Shown one piece after another: positions 18,035 through 25,493 of a stretch of 64,000 bases of DNA. Made by a program: the position numbers and the translations under genes. Within the stretch, counting starts at the first letter, position 1. Every line of letters starts with the position of its first letter. The notes beneath the pieces are model-generated. The model had not been told where the DNA came from. It was given only the letters and a program-made list of their open reading frames with translations, and made no database searches. The stretch is from CAVPHV01 sp963821095. GTDB lineage: Bacteria; Actinomycetota; Acidimicrobiia; Spongiisociales; UBA5794. Location of the stretch: the NCBI GenBank assembly GCA_963821095.1, contig CAWGCJ010000023.1:1-64000 (forward strand). Reading direction: 5' to 3'.

Positions 18035-18406
18035 ATTGGTGCTCGGCCGACGGGCGCGCAGCAGCATACGAATCGCCAAGGCGATCAGCAGAACGGCAAA
18101 CAGTCGCCGGAGGAGGCCACCGTCGAGGCGCAGCGCCAACGCGGCGCCGGCCAAGGCGCCGATGGCCCCGCCAAGGGCGACGGGCACGGCGGCCCGCCAG
18201 TCGACCCTGCCGTGTCTGGCATGAACGATGGTGGCGATGATCGCGGTTGGGATGATCACCGCCAGCGAGGTTCCTTGCGCCTCGTGCTGGGTGAAGTCCA
18301 GCAACACCACCAGGGCGGGTACGAAGACGATCCCGCCGCCGACCCCGAGCGCGGCGGCCATCGTCCCGGCCAGCAAACCAACCACGATCAGCAGCGCCAC
18401 CGTCAT
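18020..18406 (-). CDS. Half-size TauE/SafE-family permease, second subunit
   Basis: This 128-residue protein has about four membrane helices and one copy of the TauE/SafE half-motif (GTMAAALGVGGGIVFVPALVVL, then EAQGTSLAVIIPTAIIA). Full TauE/SafE sulfite or sulfonate exporters carry two such halves in one chain of about 250 residues. Here each half is its own gene, and this one starts at ATG 18406 overlapping the previous stop by ATGA, so equimolar synthesis and a heterodimer are likely. The substrate, possibly sulfite or an organosulfur anion, is inferred only from family. Confidence 0.8.
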   Translation of the reverse strand: MTVALLIVVGLLAGTMAAALGVGGGIVFVPALVVLLDFTQHEAQGTSLAVIIPTAIIATIVHARHGRVDWRAAVPVALGGAIGALAGAALALRLDGGLLRRLFAVLLIALAIRMLLRARRPSTNGAIR

Positions 18407-18762
18407 GGCAGCAGCAGCCGTACGGCGGCAAGCACCATCACTGCGGCAAACGCCCGCGTCAGCCAGATCTCCGGCACGCTGGCAATGGCACGAGCCCCGA
18501 TCACAGCACCGATGCCGGCACCAACGAAGAGCCACCACGCCGTAGACCAATCAACGGCACGATCGGCGGTGAAGAGGAGAGCAGCGGCCGCAGCGGATAC
18601 GACGATCGTGGCCATGGAGGTCCCGGATGCTCGGCGCTGATCGAGACCCAGCCAGAGCACCAAACCCGGTACGACGATGACGCCGCCGCCAACACCAAAG
18701 AGTCCGCTGATGAAGCCGGCGACGAGCCCGACGGCAACACCACGCACGTAGAACGACGGCAT
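18403..18762 (-). CDS. Half-size TauE/SafE-family permease, first subunit
   Basis: The 119-residue partner of the gene just downstream, with the matching half-motif (AGFISGLFGVGGGVIVVPGLVLW, RRASGTSMATIVVSAAAA) and about four membrane helices. Its own size is half that of the family. ATG 18762 is preferred over an in-frame codon at 18795 because the short version begins directly with the first helix. The two genes share ATGA (18406-18403). Because both halves keep the GVGGG signature, they look like the two domains of one transporter rather than a split by frameshift: both have proper ends and a start codon. Confidence 0.8.
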   Translation of the reverse strand: MPSFYVRGVAVGLVAGFISGLFGVGGGVIVVPGLVLWLGLDQRRASGTSMATIVVSAAAAALLFTADRAVDWSTAWWLFVGAGIGAVIGARAIASVPEIWLTRAFAAVMVLAAVRLLLP

Positions 18763-18813
18763 GCAGCGAGTGTAGGAGTGCTGCTTTGGCGGCACCTGGG
18801 GTAGCCTCCCGGC

Positions 18814-19509
18814 ATGCGCCGGCCAGTCTCCGCGTTTCTACTCATCTTCCTTCTCGCGACCGCATGCGGCGGTGGCGAATCCGACGCGGACACCACGCTG
18901 CCCACTTTCCCCCCCGTGGTCGTCAACGACTGGCTTGTTGGCATTGCCGATGGCGATGCTGCGGCCGTCGCTGCCGCGGTCTACCAAGAGTCGCTGACGT
19001 TGGTGCTCGCGATTGAGAACGGACTCGACGCGCCACAGATCGCGACGATGCTCGACGATGGCCTCGACCCCGCTTTCGCCGCCAGCTACTGGCAGTCCTT
19101 CCGTGACGAGTTCTCGCAGTTCTCCGGGGGAAGCCTCGACACGCTCGAAGTCGGCCGATACGAGATCCTCGCCGTCGGCGATATCGCCTATGCCGCCGTC
19201 GAGGTCAGGGGGCAGGAGGATCAGGTCGAGGTGATGACTCGTTCCAACGATTCCGTCGGCTGGCAGGTCGACATGCTGGCGACCGTCGGGCCGGCGTTTG
19301 CTGCCCAGTTGCGGCGGCTTGCCGAGCAGCTCCCAGCGGGGGCGGCCGGTGATCGGGTACGCGAGGCGCTTCGGGTCTCGGCCTTGCCTGCGTTGCGGGC
19401 CGCGTCGGCGCGCGATCCGGGCAACCGCGTCCTCACCGCCGACATCGAAAGACTGCAGGAGATCCTCGACCAGGCGGCGGCGACCTCGACCAGCACCACT
19501 GAAGGGTGA
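18814..19509 (+). CDS. Putative lipoprotein, unknown function
   Basis: The N-terminus is a lipoprotein signal (LLIFLLATACGGG, with the lipobox Cys at about residue 18), followed by a short Thr/Pro linker and about 190 residues of mixed helix and strand. I recognise no family; the ordering of alternating helices and a strand pair (YEILAVGDIAYAAVEVRG) recalls NTF2-like folds, but that is a guess. It should be anchored on the outer face of the membrane. It stands alone, divergent from the TauE/SafE pair and convergent with the F420 oxidoreductase. Confidence 0.6.
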   Translation: MRRPVSAFLLIFLLATACGGGESDADTTLPTFPPVVVNDWLVGIADGDAAAVAAAVYQESLTLVLAIENGLDAPQIATMLDDGLDPAFAASYWQSFRDEFSQFSGGSLDTLEVGRYEILAVGDIAYAAVEVRGQEDQVEVMTRSNDSVGWQVDMLATVGPAFAAQLRRLAEQLPAGAAGDRVREALRVSALPALRAASARDPGNRVLTADIERLQEILDQAAATSTSTTEG

Positions 19510-19527
19510 GCCAGGCGACGTCGCTGT

Positions 19528-20523
19528 TCAGTCCGCGGCGGCGGCAGCCCTCAGGCGGGGGAGGACCTCGTCGCCCAACATGGCGATGGTCGCCTCCTGG
19601 TCGAGCGACGTCGTCTGGATGGTGACGATCTCGGCTCCAACGGTGGTCACGAGTGGCAGGTACGTTTCGACGTAGTCGTCGGCGGAGCGAACCACGCTGT
19701 ATTGCCCCAGAATCTCCTCGCGCGGCATCTCGTCTGCCTTCTGACGCAGCTCGATCGGGTCGACGGCTTGGAGTCGGCCCGGGGCGCGCAGCCCACGCCA
19801 GGCGGCCAACGCCTCCCACGCTTCGTCGTCGTTCTGGGCGTAGATCGACCAGCGGGTGCCGAGGATCTTGGGGTCGGGTCTGCCTGCTGCAGCGGCGGCC
19901 TCATGGGCGGGATCGGTCACCCGCTCTTTCGTAACGGCGGGCACTTTGACGGAGGTGATGATGCCGTCGGCCAGGCGGGCGGCCAAAGCCGCGGACTTCG
20001 GTCCGCCGGCCGCCATCCAGATCGGCACCGGCCCAATCGGCGGGCTGTACAGCTTGGCTCGGTCGGTTCGGTAGTACTCGCCCTCGTAGGAGAGTTTCTC
20101 GCCGTCCAGCAGACGCCGCATGATGACCAGCGCCTCTTCCATCCGGGCCGCCCGCTCGGCGTACTTCGGGAAGGGATACCCAAGGGGGCCCTCGTTGAGG
20201 TTCTCGCCGGTGCCGACCCCGAGATGGAAACGCCCGCCGGAGAGTCGGTCAATGGTGGCGGCGGCTTGGGCAACGACGCCGGGGTGGAAGCGGAACAGCG
20301 GGGTGGTGACCCCCGTCGCGAACTCAACCCGTTCGGTGGCCTCGGCGATCGCTCCCAAGGTCGAGAAGGCAAATCCGGCTGAGCCGGCGTCGTCAACCCA
20401 TGGATGGAAGTGTTCGGAAACCACGAGGAAGTCGAAGCCTGCCTGCTCGGCGAGTACGGCGTGGCGGACAAGTTGCTCGGGTTGCCACTGCTCGTGGCCG
20501 CAGAAATAGGCGAAACGAGTCAA
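19528..20523 (-). CDS. F420-dependent LLM-class oxidoreductase (glucose-6-phosphate dehydrogenase-like subgroup)
   Basis: A TIM-barrel flavin-independent enzyme that uses coenzyme F420. The 331-residue protein has family blocks FLVVSEHFHPW (active-site His and Trp region), TGVTTPLFRFHPG, GRFHLGVGTGENLNE and PIWMAAGGPKSAALAARLADG. These resemble the F420-dependent glucose-6-phosphate dehydrogenase branch, though the true substrate cannot be told. Start choice: two TTG codons are in frame, 20529 and 20523; GGAGG ends directly against the first, so the second (six bases of spacing) is preferred. Presence of this gene implies F420 biosynthesis in the host. Confidence 0.85.
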   Translation of the reverse strand: MTRFAYFCGHEQWQPEQLVRHAVLAEQAGFDFLVVSEHFHPWVDDAGSAGFAFSTLGAIAEATERVEFATGVTTPLFRFHPGVVAQAAATIDRLSGGRFHLGVGTGENLNEGPLGYPFPKYAERAARMEEALVIMRRLLDGEKLSYEGEYYRTDRAKLYSPPIGPVPIWMAAGGPKSAALAARLADGIITSVKVPAVTKERVTDPAHEAAAAAGRPDPKILGTRWSIYAQNDDEAWEALAAWRGLRAPGRLQAVDPIELRQKADEMPREEILGQYSVVRSADDYVETYLPLVTTVGAEIVTIQTTSLDQEATIAMLGDEVLPRLRAAAAAD

Positions 20524-20858
20524 CGACAACCTCCTCGGGGTACAACGTGTCCTCTCAGCTTAGGGATCGGCCTGCGCCAATCTGCTGCAGAATCCTGGCA
20601 ATTCCCTCGAGAAGTTGCGAGAGTCCGGGGAATTCAGCAACCCCGGGGGATGAGACCCGTGCCGGTCACCGCTCGCAGCCATCCCGCGGAGATTCTCGGG
20701 ACGATGATTCTCGTCTGATCTCGGGCGGTCGCCAATTTCTGAGATGCCGGGGCCACCGCCGGTGACGCCGTTGCTCATGGTGAGAGATGCTCAAGGGTCT
20801 GCTGTCGGTGGCCGATGAAGTTAGCTACCAACGGCGCGGCGGGACCGAAGAGGGACAG
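20524..20858. other. Long intergenic leader, nothing firm seen
   Basis: About 335 bases separate the divergent F420 enzyme and the response regulator. It is GC-rich and contains several short inverted repeats (for example GGAATT near 20620 and CCGGGG near 20613 and 20643), but I could not match it to a riboswitch class and found no convincing open frame with a ribosome binding site. Confidence 0.3.
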
Positions 20859-21686
20859 ATGGAACACGACACCGAGTTCATCCATCACGGAGAGATGCCC
20901 AAACTGCTATTGGTGGAGGACAACCCCCTCCACGTTCGGTTGGTCAAATCCATGCTGGCGGATGTCTGGCCGGGAGCGGAGAACCTCAGAGCGGCCAAGC
21001 GACTCGACCGGGCCGTTGAACTGGTCACCACCGATCCCCCCGAGTGTGTCCTGCTCGACCTCATTCTCCCCGATGCCGACGGCCTCGACTCGGTCAAGGC
21101 GATCCTTGCCGTCGCTCCCCAGGTTCCCATCGTCGTGCTCAGCTCGCACGAGGACGACGAACTCGCCCTCCAGGCGGTCAAGGAGGGGGCCCAGGACTAT
21201 CTGGTGAAGGGGACAATCGGCCCAGACGGTTTGGCCCGCTCCATCCACTTCGCCATCCAACGCCACCGGCTGGATCGGCCAGACGAAGAGGTCGCTGAGC
21301 TCCCCAAGAACGAGATGGTCGACCGGGGCCCGGTCGCGGTGCTCGACGCCACCGGCACCATTCTGTTCGCCGAGCCGGCACTGGCACAGTTGCTGGGCCG
21401 GACCCTGCCGGAGCTTGTCGGAGTCCCGTTGCAGCAGCTCAGTCATCCCAACGACGCGGCAGGCTGGGAGCGAGTCGTCTCTGATGCTGCTCGCACTCCC
21501 GAGCTGACGATGCGGCTTCGTCATGCCTCCGGCAACGACCTCAAAGTTCGTATCGAGCTCAACCCGCTCGCCAACGGCGAGGGCACCCGCGCTGCCTATC
21601 TCGCCCGCTATTACCCGATGGCAGAGGTCGGCACCGTGTCGTCCGGCGGTGTCTATGCGGTGATGACCGAATGGACCGGCGGCTGA
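20859..21686 (+). CDS. Response regulator with receiver and PAS domains
   Basis: The 275-residue protein has an N-terminal receiver domain (LLLVEDNPLHVRLV with the acidic pair, LLDLILPDADG with the phosphorylated Asp, VVLSSHEDD and DYLVKG with the conserved Thr/Ser and Lys positions) and a C-terminal PAS-like domain from about residue 165 (AVLDATGTILFAEPALAQLLG). There is no DNA-binding, GGDEF or kinase domain, so output must be by protein contact. A start at ATG 20859 behind GAGGGA is preferred to 20787. The orphan kinases at 4159 or 22235 are possible partners. Confidence 0.82.
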   Translation: MEHDTEFIHHGEMPKLLLVEDNPLHVRLVKSMLADVWPGAENLRAAKRLDRAVELVTTDPPECVLLDLILPDADGLDSVKAILAVAPQVPIVVLSSHEDDELALQAVKEGAQDYLVKGTIGPDGLARSIHFAIQRHRLDRPDEEVAELPKNEMVDRGPVAVLDATGTILFAEPALAQLLGRTLPELVGVPLQQLSHPNDAAGWERVVSDAARTPELTMRLRHASGNDLKVRIELNPLANGEGTRAAYLARYYPMAEVGTVSSGGVYAVMTEWTGG

Positions 21687-21707
21687 ACAATCGAATGATG
21701 TCTTGAG

Positions 21708-21744
21708 AACAAAGATGGGGCCCTCGGGGGCCCCATCTTTGTTG
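21708..21744. terminator. Bidirectional terminator
   Basis: AACAAAGATGGGGCC and GGCCCCATCTTTGTT form a near-perfect stem around a CTCGG loop. The T-rich flank (TTTGTTGTT) serves the response-regulator transcript on the plus strand, and the complementary A-rich flank serves the RNase P RNA on the minus strand, whose mature end touches this hairpin. Confidence 0.75.
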
Positions 21745-22099
21745 TTGCGAGTCCGGTTGTAAGCCGGATTCTGTACCGGTCGTCGCCGACCGGTGACGAT
21801 CATCTATCTGTGCGGCCTACCTGGGATTGACGGGCGGGCAGCCCTTCCCTGCTTGGCCTTGCTCCGGGTGGGGTTTACCGAGCCGCGCCGGTCGCCCGAC
21901 GCGCTGGTGGTCTCTTACACCACCGTTTCACCCTTGCCGGCCGGTTGCATGACAACCGACGTAGGCGGTCTGCTCTCTGTTGCACTATCCGTCGGGTCGC
22001 CCCGCCTGGCCGTTAGCCAGCACCCTGCCCTGTGGAGTCCGGACTTTCCTCCACGGAGCTGGTTGGCTCCGCGGCGACCGTCCCCCGGGCTCGCAACAA
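21742..22099 (-). ncRNA. rnpB: RNase P RNA
   Basis: The minus strand carries the universal conserved blocks of bacterial RNase P RNA: GAGGAAAGTCCGGACTCC near the 5' end, GCAACAGAGAGCAGACCGCC in the middle, the L15 tRNA-CCA binding loop GGTAAACCC and the 3' block ACAGAATCCGGCTTACA. The P1 helix is visible as TTGTTGCGAG at the 5' end (22099-22090) pairing with CTCGCAACAA at the 3' end (21751-21742). At about 358 bases it is the normal size for the ancestral A type. It is the catalytic RNA that cuts 5' leaders from tRNA precursors. Confidence 0.96.
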
Positions 22100-22234
22100 G
22101 CCCAACGGTAGTGGGACAGTCAGCGGCTCGGGCCGACCGCTGGTCAGCTGAACCTGATTCGGCGCTGGGGCGTTGGCTCCGGCGTTGCGGTGTCCAAAGC
22201 GTTGGCGGTGTCGATCGTGAAGCGGTTGGAGAGT

Positions 22235-23242
22235 TCACGAACCATGGGATCTGCGGTCTCGGGGCGACGATCGCGGCGTGGGGAACGTGCTCCAGACGTC
22301 CGACGGGGCCAAAGGCATGGCAAAAGTGATCGTCGTGTCTGCACGGTCGGCGACATACTGGATTGCTCCACCCATCCGCCGTGACAGCGAGGCGGCGATG
22401 GCCAGGCCGAGGCCGGTTCCCTCCGTCAGGAGGCCCAACGGCCGCTCGCTTTGCGAGTCGCGGAGCAAGCGGCCGGCCACTGCAGGATCCAGCCCGGGGC
22501 CGTCGTCGGTGACGGTACAGGTCATGATGCCGGATCGAGCGGTGATGACGAGTTGGATGGTTGGCCCGCCGTGGCGGATCGCGTTCGACAGGAGATTGCG
22601 AATGACCTGGCGGATTCGCATCGCATCGGCCATGACGACTTCGCGGGTGCCGCGGAGTTCGATGGTTGCGCCGGAGCGGAGCAGCGGCGCAACCACCGCC
22701 TCGGCCTCCTCGAGCATGTCAACCGGGCCGCGTTCGATCACCAGAGACTGGCTGTCGAGCCTGGCTGCGGTGAGTAGGTCCTCGACCATGCGGCTTGACT
22801 CGGCTGAGTCCTGGTAGATGAGTTCGAGCAACTCCATCGCCTCCGCCGGGTCATCCATGCGGTTGGCCAACAGGTGCTCGCTGAAGCCGTAGATGCCGGT
22901 CAGTGGAGTACGGAGATCGTGCGAGATCTGGGCGACAAGCTCGTCCTTGGCCTGGCTCGCCCGCCTCGCCGCAGACAACGCCTCTTCAAGGCCCGCTTGA
23001 TCGCGGCGTCGATACGCCTCGGTCACAAATCCGAAGATCACGAGTCCAATCACCACGAGGAAGAAGGTGAAGGCGGCTCGCCCGATGGCTGGACCACGGC
23101 CTGGTGGCTCGGTGGCCACCATCGAGTAGCCGAGTACGGCAAGCGCAGGCAGGATCGCGAGGAAACCAGCGCCGAGGGTTACCAAAGTGACCCAACGCCG
23201 GCTGCTGTGCGCTGTGCTCGGGCGAGCATGTGACGCTCCCAT
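22235..23242 (-). CDS. Sensor histidine kinase with two membrane helices
   Basis: Two membrane helices near the N-terminus (about residues 18-40 and 55-75) with almost no external loop are followed by a kinase core: H box QISHDLRTPLTGIYG, N box NLLSNAIRHGG, G1 DDGPGLDP and G2 GTGLGLAIAASL. At 335 residues it is compact, and the small extracytoplasmic part suggests sensing in or near the membrane. Its kinase core is similar in layout to that of the kinase at 4159. It lies between rnpB and the sulfur operon with no adjoining receiver gene on its strand; the receiver-PAS protein at 20859 is the nearest candidate partner. Confidence 0.87.
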   Translation of the reverse strand: MGASHARPSTAHSSRRWVTLVTLGAGFLAILPALAVLGYSMVATEPPGRGPAIGRAAFTFFLVVIGLVIFGFVTEAYRRRDQAGLEEALSAARRASQAKDELVAQISHDLRTPLTGIYGFSEHLLANRMDDPAEAMELLELIYQDSAESSRMVEDLLTAARLDSQSLVIERGPVDMLEEAEAVVAPLLRSGATIELRGTREVVMADAMRIRQVIRNLLSNAIRHGGPTIQLVITARSGIMTCTVTDDGPGLDPAVAGRLLRDSQSERPLGLLTEGTGLGLAIAASLSRRMGGAIQYVADRADTTITFAMPLAPSDVWSTFPTPRSSPRDRRSHGS

Positions 23243-23308
23243 ACGGGACTATCGGCAAAAAGGCCGCGCTTCTTCGCGTCAGATCTGTTTTCCCGCACCC
23301 CAAACGGG

Positions 23309-23695
23309 TTAGATCGCTGCGGCGACTCGGTGCAATCGGGTGCTCACCTCAGCGGCGACGGTCTCGATGCCGTCCTTTTCGACGAGGGTCAGCACCGCAC
23401 CCGGATCCATGAAGTCGACGGCGACACCATCGTTGGTTTGGCGCACGACAACATTGCAGGGGAGCAGGGCGCCGATCTCAGGCTCGGCACTGATGGCCTG
23501 ATGGGCCAGTGGTGGATTGCAGGCGCCCAAGATGCGGTACGGGGCCATGTCGGCGTCGAGCTTGGCCTTCAGGGTGGCGGCAACGTCGATGGTCGTCAGC
23601 ACGCCAAAACCCTCAGTGGCAAGCGCAGCTGTCACTCGCGCAACAACGTCCTCGAAGTCGCCGGTCGTTGTGATCCCAAATGTGTAGTCGGTCAA
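23309..23695 (-). CDS. DUF302 family protein
   Basis: The 128 residues match the DUF302 pattern: YTFGITTTGDFEDVVARVTAAL, TIDVAATLKAKL, YRILGACNPPLAHQAI with its single conserved Cys, then LLPCNVVVRQ. Members occur in sulfur-oxidising and copper or sulfide-stress operons, and the CNPP Cys may bind a metal or sulfur species. It is the last gene of the apparent operon starting at 27513. A 10-bp hairpin lies between it and the DsrE-like gene. GAGGAGGG precedes ATG 23695. Confidence 0.85.
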   Translation of the reverse strand: MTDYTFGITTTGDFEDVVARVTAALATEGFGVLTTIDVAATLKAKLDADMAPYRILGACNPPLAHQAISAEPEIGALLPCNVVVRQTNDGVAVDFMDPGAVLTLVEKDGIETVAAEVSTRLHRVAAAI

Positions 23696-23711
23696 GAACC
23701 CTCCTCAAACG

Positions 23712-23744
23712 ACGGGAGCGGACGACTGGGGCGCCCGCTCCCGT
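23712..23744 (-). terminator. Intercistronic hairpin upstream of DUF302 gene
   Basis: ACGGGAGCGG (23712-23721) pairs with CCGCTCCCGT (23735-23744). It stands between the DsrE-like gene and the DUF302 gene, only about 17 bases before the latter's start. It could partly terminate or stabilise the upstream message; there is no long T-run. Confidence 0.4.
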
Positions 23745-23802
23745 ATTGCGTATTGGTGTTGTGCCCGAACCCAGCACGTTGGCAGTTGGTGTCGGCCCGG
23801 CC

Positions 23803-24336
23803 TCACACGAAGATGACTTGGGAACCTTCCGACAACTCGATGAACTCGTTCACGTTGATGATGTCCTCGACGTCGTCGAACATGTCGTCCTTGGTGAGTC
23901 CCATCATGTCGACCGACATCTTGCAGGCCCAGAAGCGGGCGCCCATGTCAGAGAGCATCTGCATGAACTCGGGTACCGGCGGAACCTCTTGCTCCGCAAT
24001 CTGCTTCTTGAGCATCTTGGTGGCGTAGCCGGTCATGCCCGGCAGACCGCCGAGGCCCTGGGGGATGTGCTTGGTCGAGCCCGGCATGTGCATCGCGGTG
24101 TTGCCCAGCATGGAGAACTGCAGCTTGTCCCACGTGCCCTTGTTGATCATGTCCATGCCCCAGAAGGTGAAGAAGATGTCGACTTCCACGCCTTCGCTGA
24201 GGGCACCGTTGGCCATGATCAACGCCGGGTAGGCCATGTCAAGGTTGCCCTTCGAGCAGATGAAGGTGATCTTGCGTTCTTCGTCGTCATCCCCGAAGTC
24301 CGGGACGATGGCTGGGGCTTCCTCGGTGGTGGTCAT
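23803..24336 (-). CDS. DsrE/DsrF-like (DsrE2 type) sulfur-carrier protein
   Basis: The 177-residue protein has the DsrE2-type features: ITFICSKGNLDMAYPALIMAN with an N-terminal Cys, DIFFTFWGMDMINKG, a Met/Gly-rich stretch (LGGLPGMTGYATKMLKK) and the second conserved Cys in GARFWACKMSVDMMG. Such proteins carry persulfide sulfur in the cytoplasm or at the membrane and partner with TusA or DsrC in sulfur oxidation. It follows the DsrC/TusE-like gene by 57 bases in the same operon, with a clear AAAGGAG before ATG 24336. The exact acceptor is unknown. Confidence 0.88.
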   Translation of the reverse strand: MTTTEEAPAIVPDFGDDDEERKITFICSKGNLDMAYPALIMANGALSEGVEVDIFFTFWGMDMINKGTWDKLQFSMLGNTAMHMPGSTKHIPQGLGGLPGMTGYATKMLKKQIAEQEVPPVPEFMQMLSDMGARFWACKMSVDMMGLTKDDMFDDVEDIINVNEFIELSEGSQVIFV

Positions 24337-24393
24337 GTGTATTTGCTCCTTTGGCGGAATGAGGTGGGTTGGTACGGGGGTGAGGCGGTAGCG

Positions 24394-24708
24394 CTACACG
24401 CAACCGGCCGGCTTGGGGAGGCCGGCGACGTAGGACATCTTCTTGGCCGGCTTCTTGGGGAACAGCATGAACAGCTGCTTGGTGGGGATGCCGCCGACGT
24501 TGGCGACCCGCCGAATCGTGGCCGTCTGGCCCTCCTGCGAGAAGTCCTCACGCAAGAATGTGATGACCTGCCAGTGCTCGTCGGTCATGTCGATGCCGAT
24601 TTGGGCGGCAAGCGCGGTGCCGACTTCTTCGTCCCACTCGTCGTATTCGGTCATGAAGCCCTCTGCGTCCACCTGGACGTCGTGGCCTGCAATGGTGGTA
24701 ACCGCCAT
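24394..24708 (-). CDS. DsrC/TusE-family sulfur relay protein
   Basis: A 104-residue DsrC/TusE protein: AGHDVQVDAEGFMTEYDEWDEEVG, then HWQVITFLREDF and the C-terminal arm ending PKPAGCV with the penultimate Cys that carries sulfur. True DsrC has a second Cys about ten residues earlier; here that region is KKMSYVAG, so this is the one-Cys type that acts in sulfur transfer rather than with dissimilatory sulfite reductase. Its ATG at 24708 overlaps the stop of the DUF1641 gene (TGATG), showing tight coupling. It probably exchanges persulfide with the DsrE-like protein next to it. Confidence 0.9.
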   Translation of the reverse strand: MAVTTIAGHDVQVDAEGFMTEYDEWDEEVGTALAAQIGIDMTDEHWQVITFLREDFSQEGQTATIRRVANVGGIPTKQLFMLFPKKPAKKMSYVAGLPKPAGCV

Positions 24709-25493
24709 CAGTTTGCTCCTTCTGTTGGCTCGTTGGTTGGTGTCGTCGTTGTCGTGGTGTCTTCGTCTCGTACGGTGACAAATTTGCGCGGGGGGCCGGT
24801 CTCCACGTTGGACACGGCACTCAACGTGTTGAGGGCGCGGCCCAGGCCGCGACGCACCTCGGGGTCGGTCAGGCGCCTGAACAGCGACCATGCGCTGGGC
24901 GGTTGGTCGGGTTCGGCCTCCATCCGCTCCTGCTGGGCGTGGATTGCCTCGATCATGCGATAGGCGACCGCCATGATCTCCGGCTGGGTCATTTCCCTGA
25001 CCGTCTGGAGGATCAGCACGACGTTGTCGCCGAGCTGCTCGACGTCCTCCTCGGTGAAGCCGGTCACGATCCGATCGACGATGCCGAGTCCTGCTTTGGC
25101 GAACTCGAAGTAGCCACGCTGCTCGAGTTCCTCGAGCAGTCGCATCGCCTTGACAAAGGCCTCATCGGTGAGCGTGCCGGCATCGTCGAGGAACTCCATG
25201 GCGCTTTCGAAACGTTCGAGCGACTCCTCGATGCGCCGGGTGTTGCGCAAGAGGCGCTTGAAGACTCGAATCAGGTCCTCGGCCGACACGAACTCCTGGA
25301 CGTCCTCCAATTCGGTGCTGACGGTGGCCATCGCCTGGCCCATCAGGGGAGTCACGTCGAGGCGCAGCTCATCCCAGGCCTCCCGGCGCAGACGTTGCTC
25401 GCGGGCCTCGTCGGCAATCCTGGCCACCTGAGCGGTCAGGGCGTCAATCTTCTCCTCGAGTACATCGGTGCGGTCGGGTGAAGCGACCGTCAT
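24708..25493 (-). CDS. DUF1641 family protein
   Basis: The 261-residue product is helical. It opens with a short coiled coil (VLEEKIDALTAQVARIADEAREQ) and carries the DUF1641 core (FTEEDVEQLGDNVVLILQTVREMTQPEIM), ending in a Thr-rich disordered tail. DUF1641 proteins are typically encoded beside sulfide:quinone oxidoreductase-like or formate dehydrogenase-related genes and may be soluble partners or scaffolds of those enzymes. It overlaps both neighbours by one base in TGATG arrangements (25495-25491 and 24710-24706), so it is made together with the flavoprotein upstream and the DsrC-like protein downstream. Confidence 0.85.
   Translation of the reverse strand: MTVASPDRTDVLEEKIDALTAQVARIADEAREQRLRREAWDELRLDVTPLMGQAMATVSTELEDVQEFVSAEDLIRVFKRLLRNTRRIEESLERFESAMEFLDDAGTLTDEAFVKAMRLLEELEQRGYFEFAKAGLGIVDRIVTGFTEEDVEQLGDNVVLILQTVREMTQPEIMAVAYRMIEAIHAQQERMEAEPDQPPSAWSLFRRLTDPEVRRGLGRALNTLSAVSNVETGPPRKFVTVRDEDTTTTTTPTNEPTEGAN

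Noticed and set aside
20524..20858. Possible riboswitch in the long leader of the receiver-PAS gene
   Set aside because: I compared by eye with GEMM, ydaO and SAM-type cores and found no matching conserved blocks.
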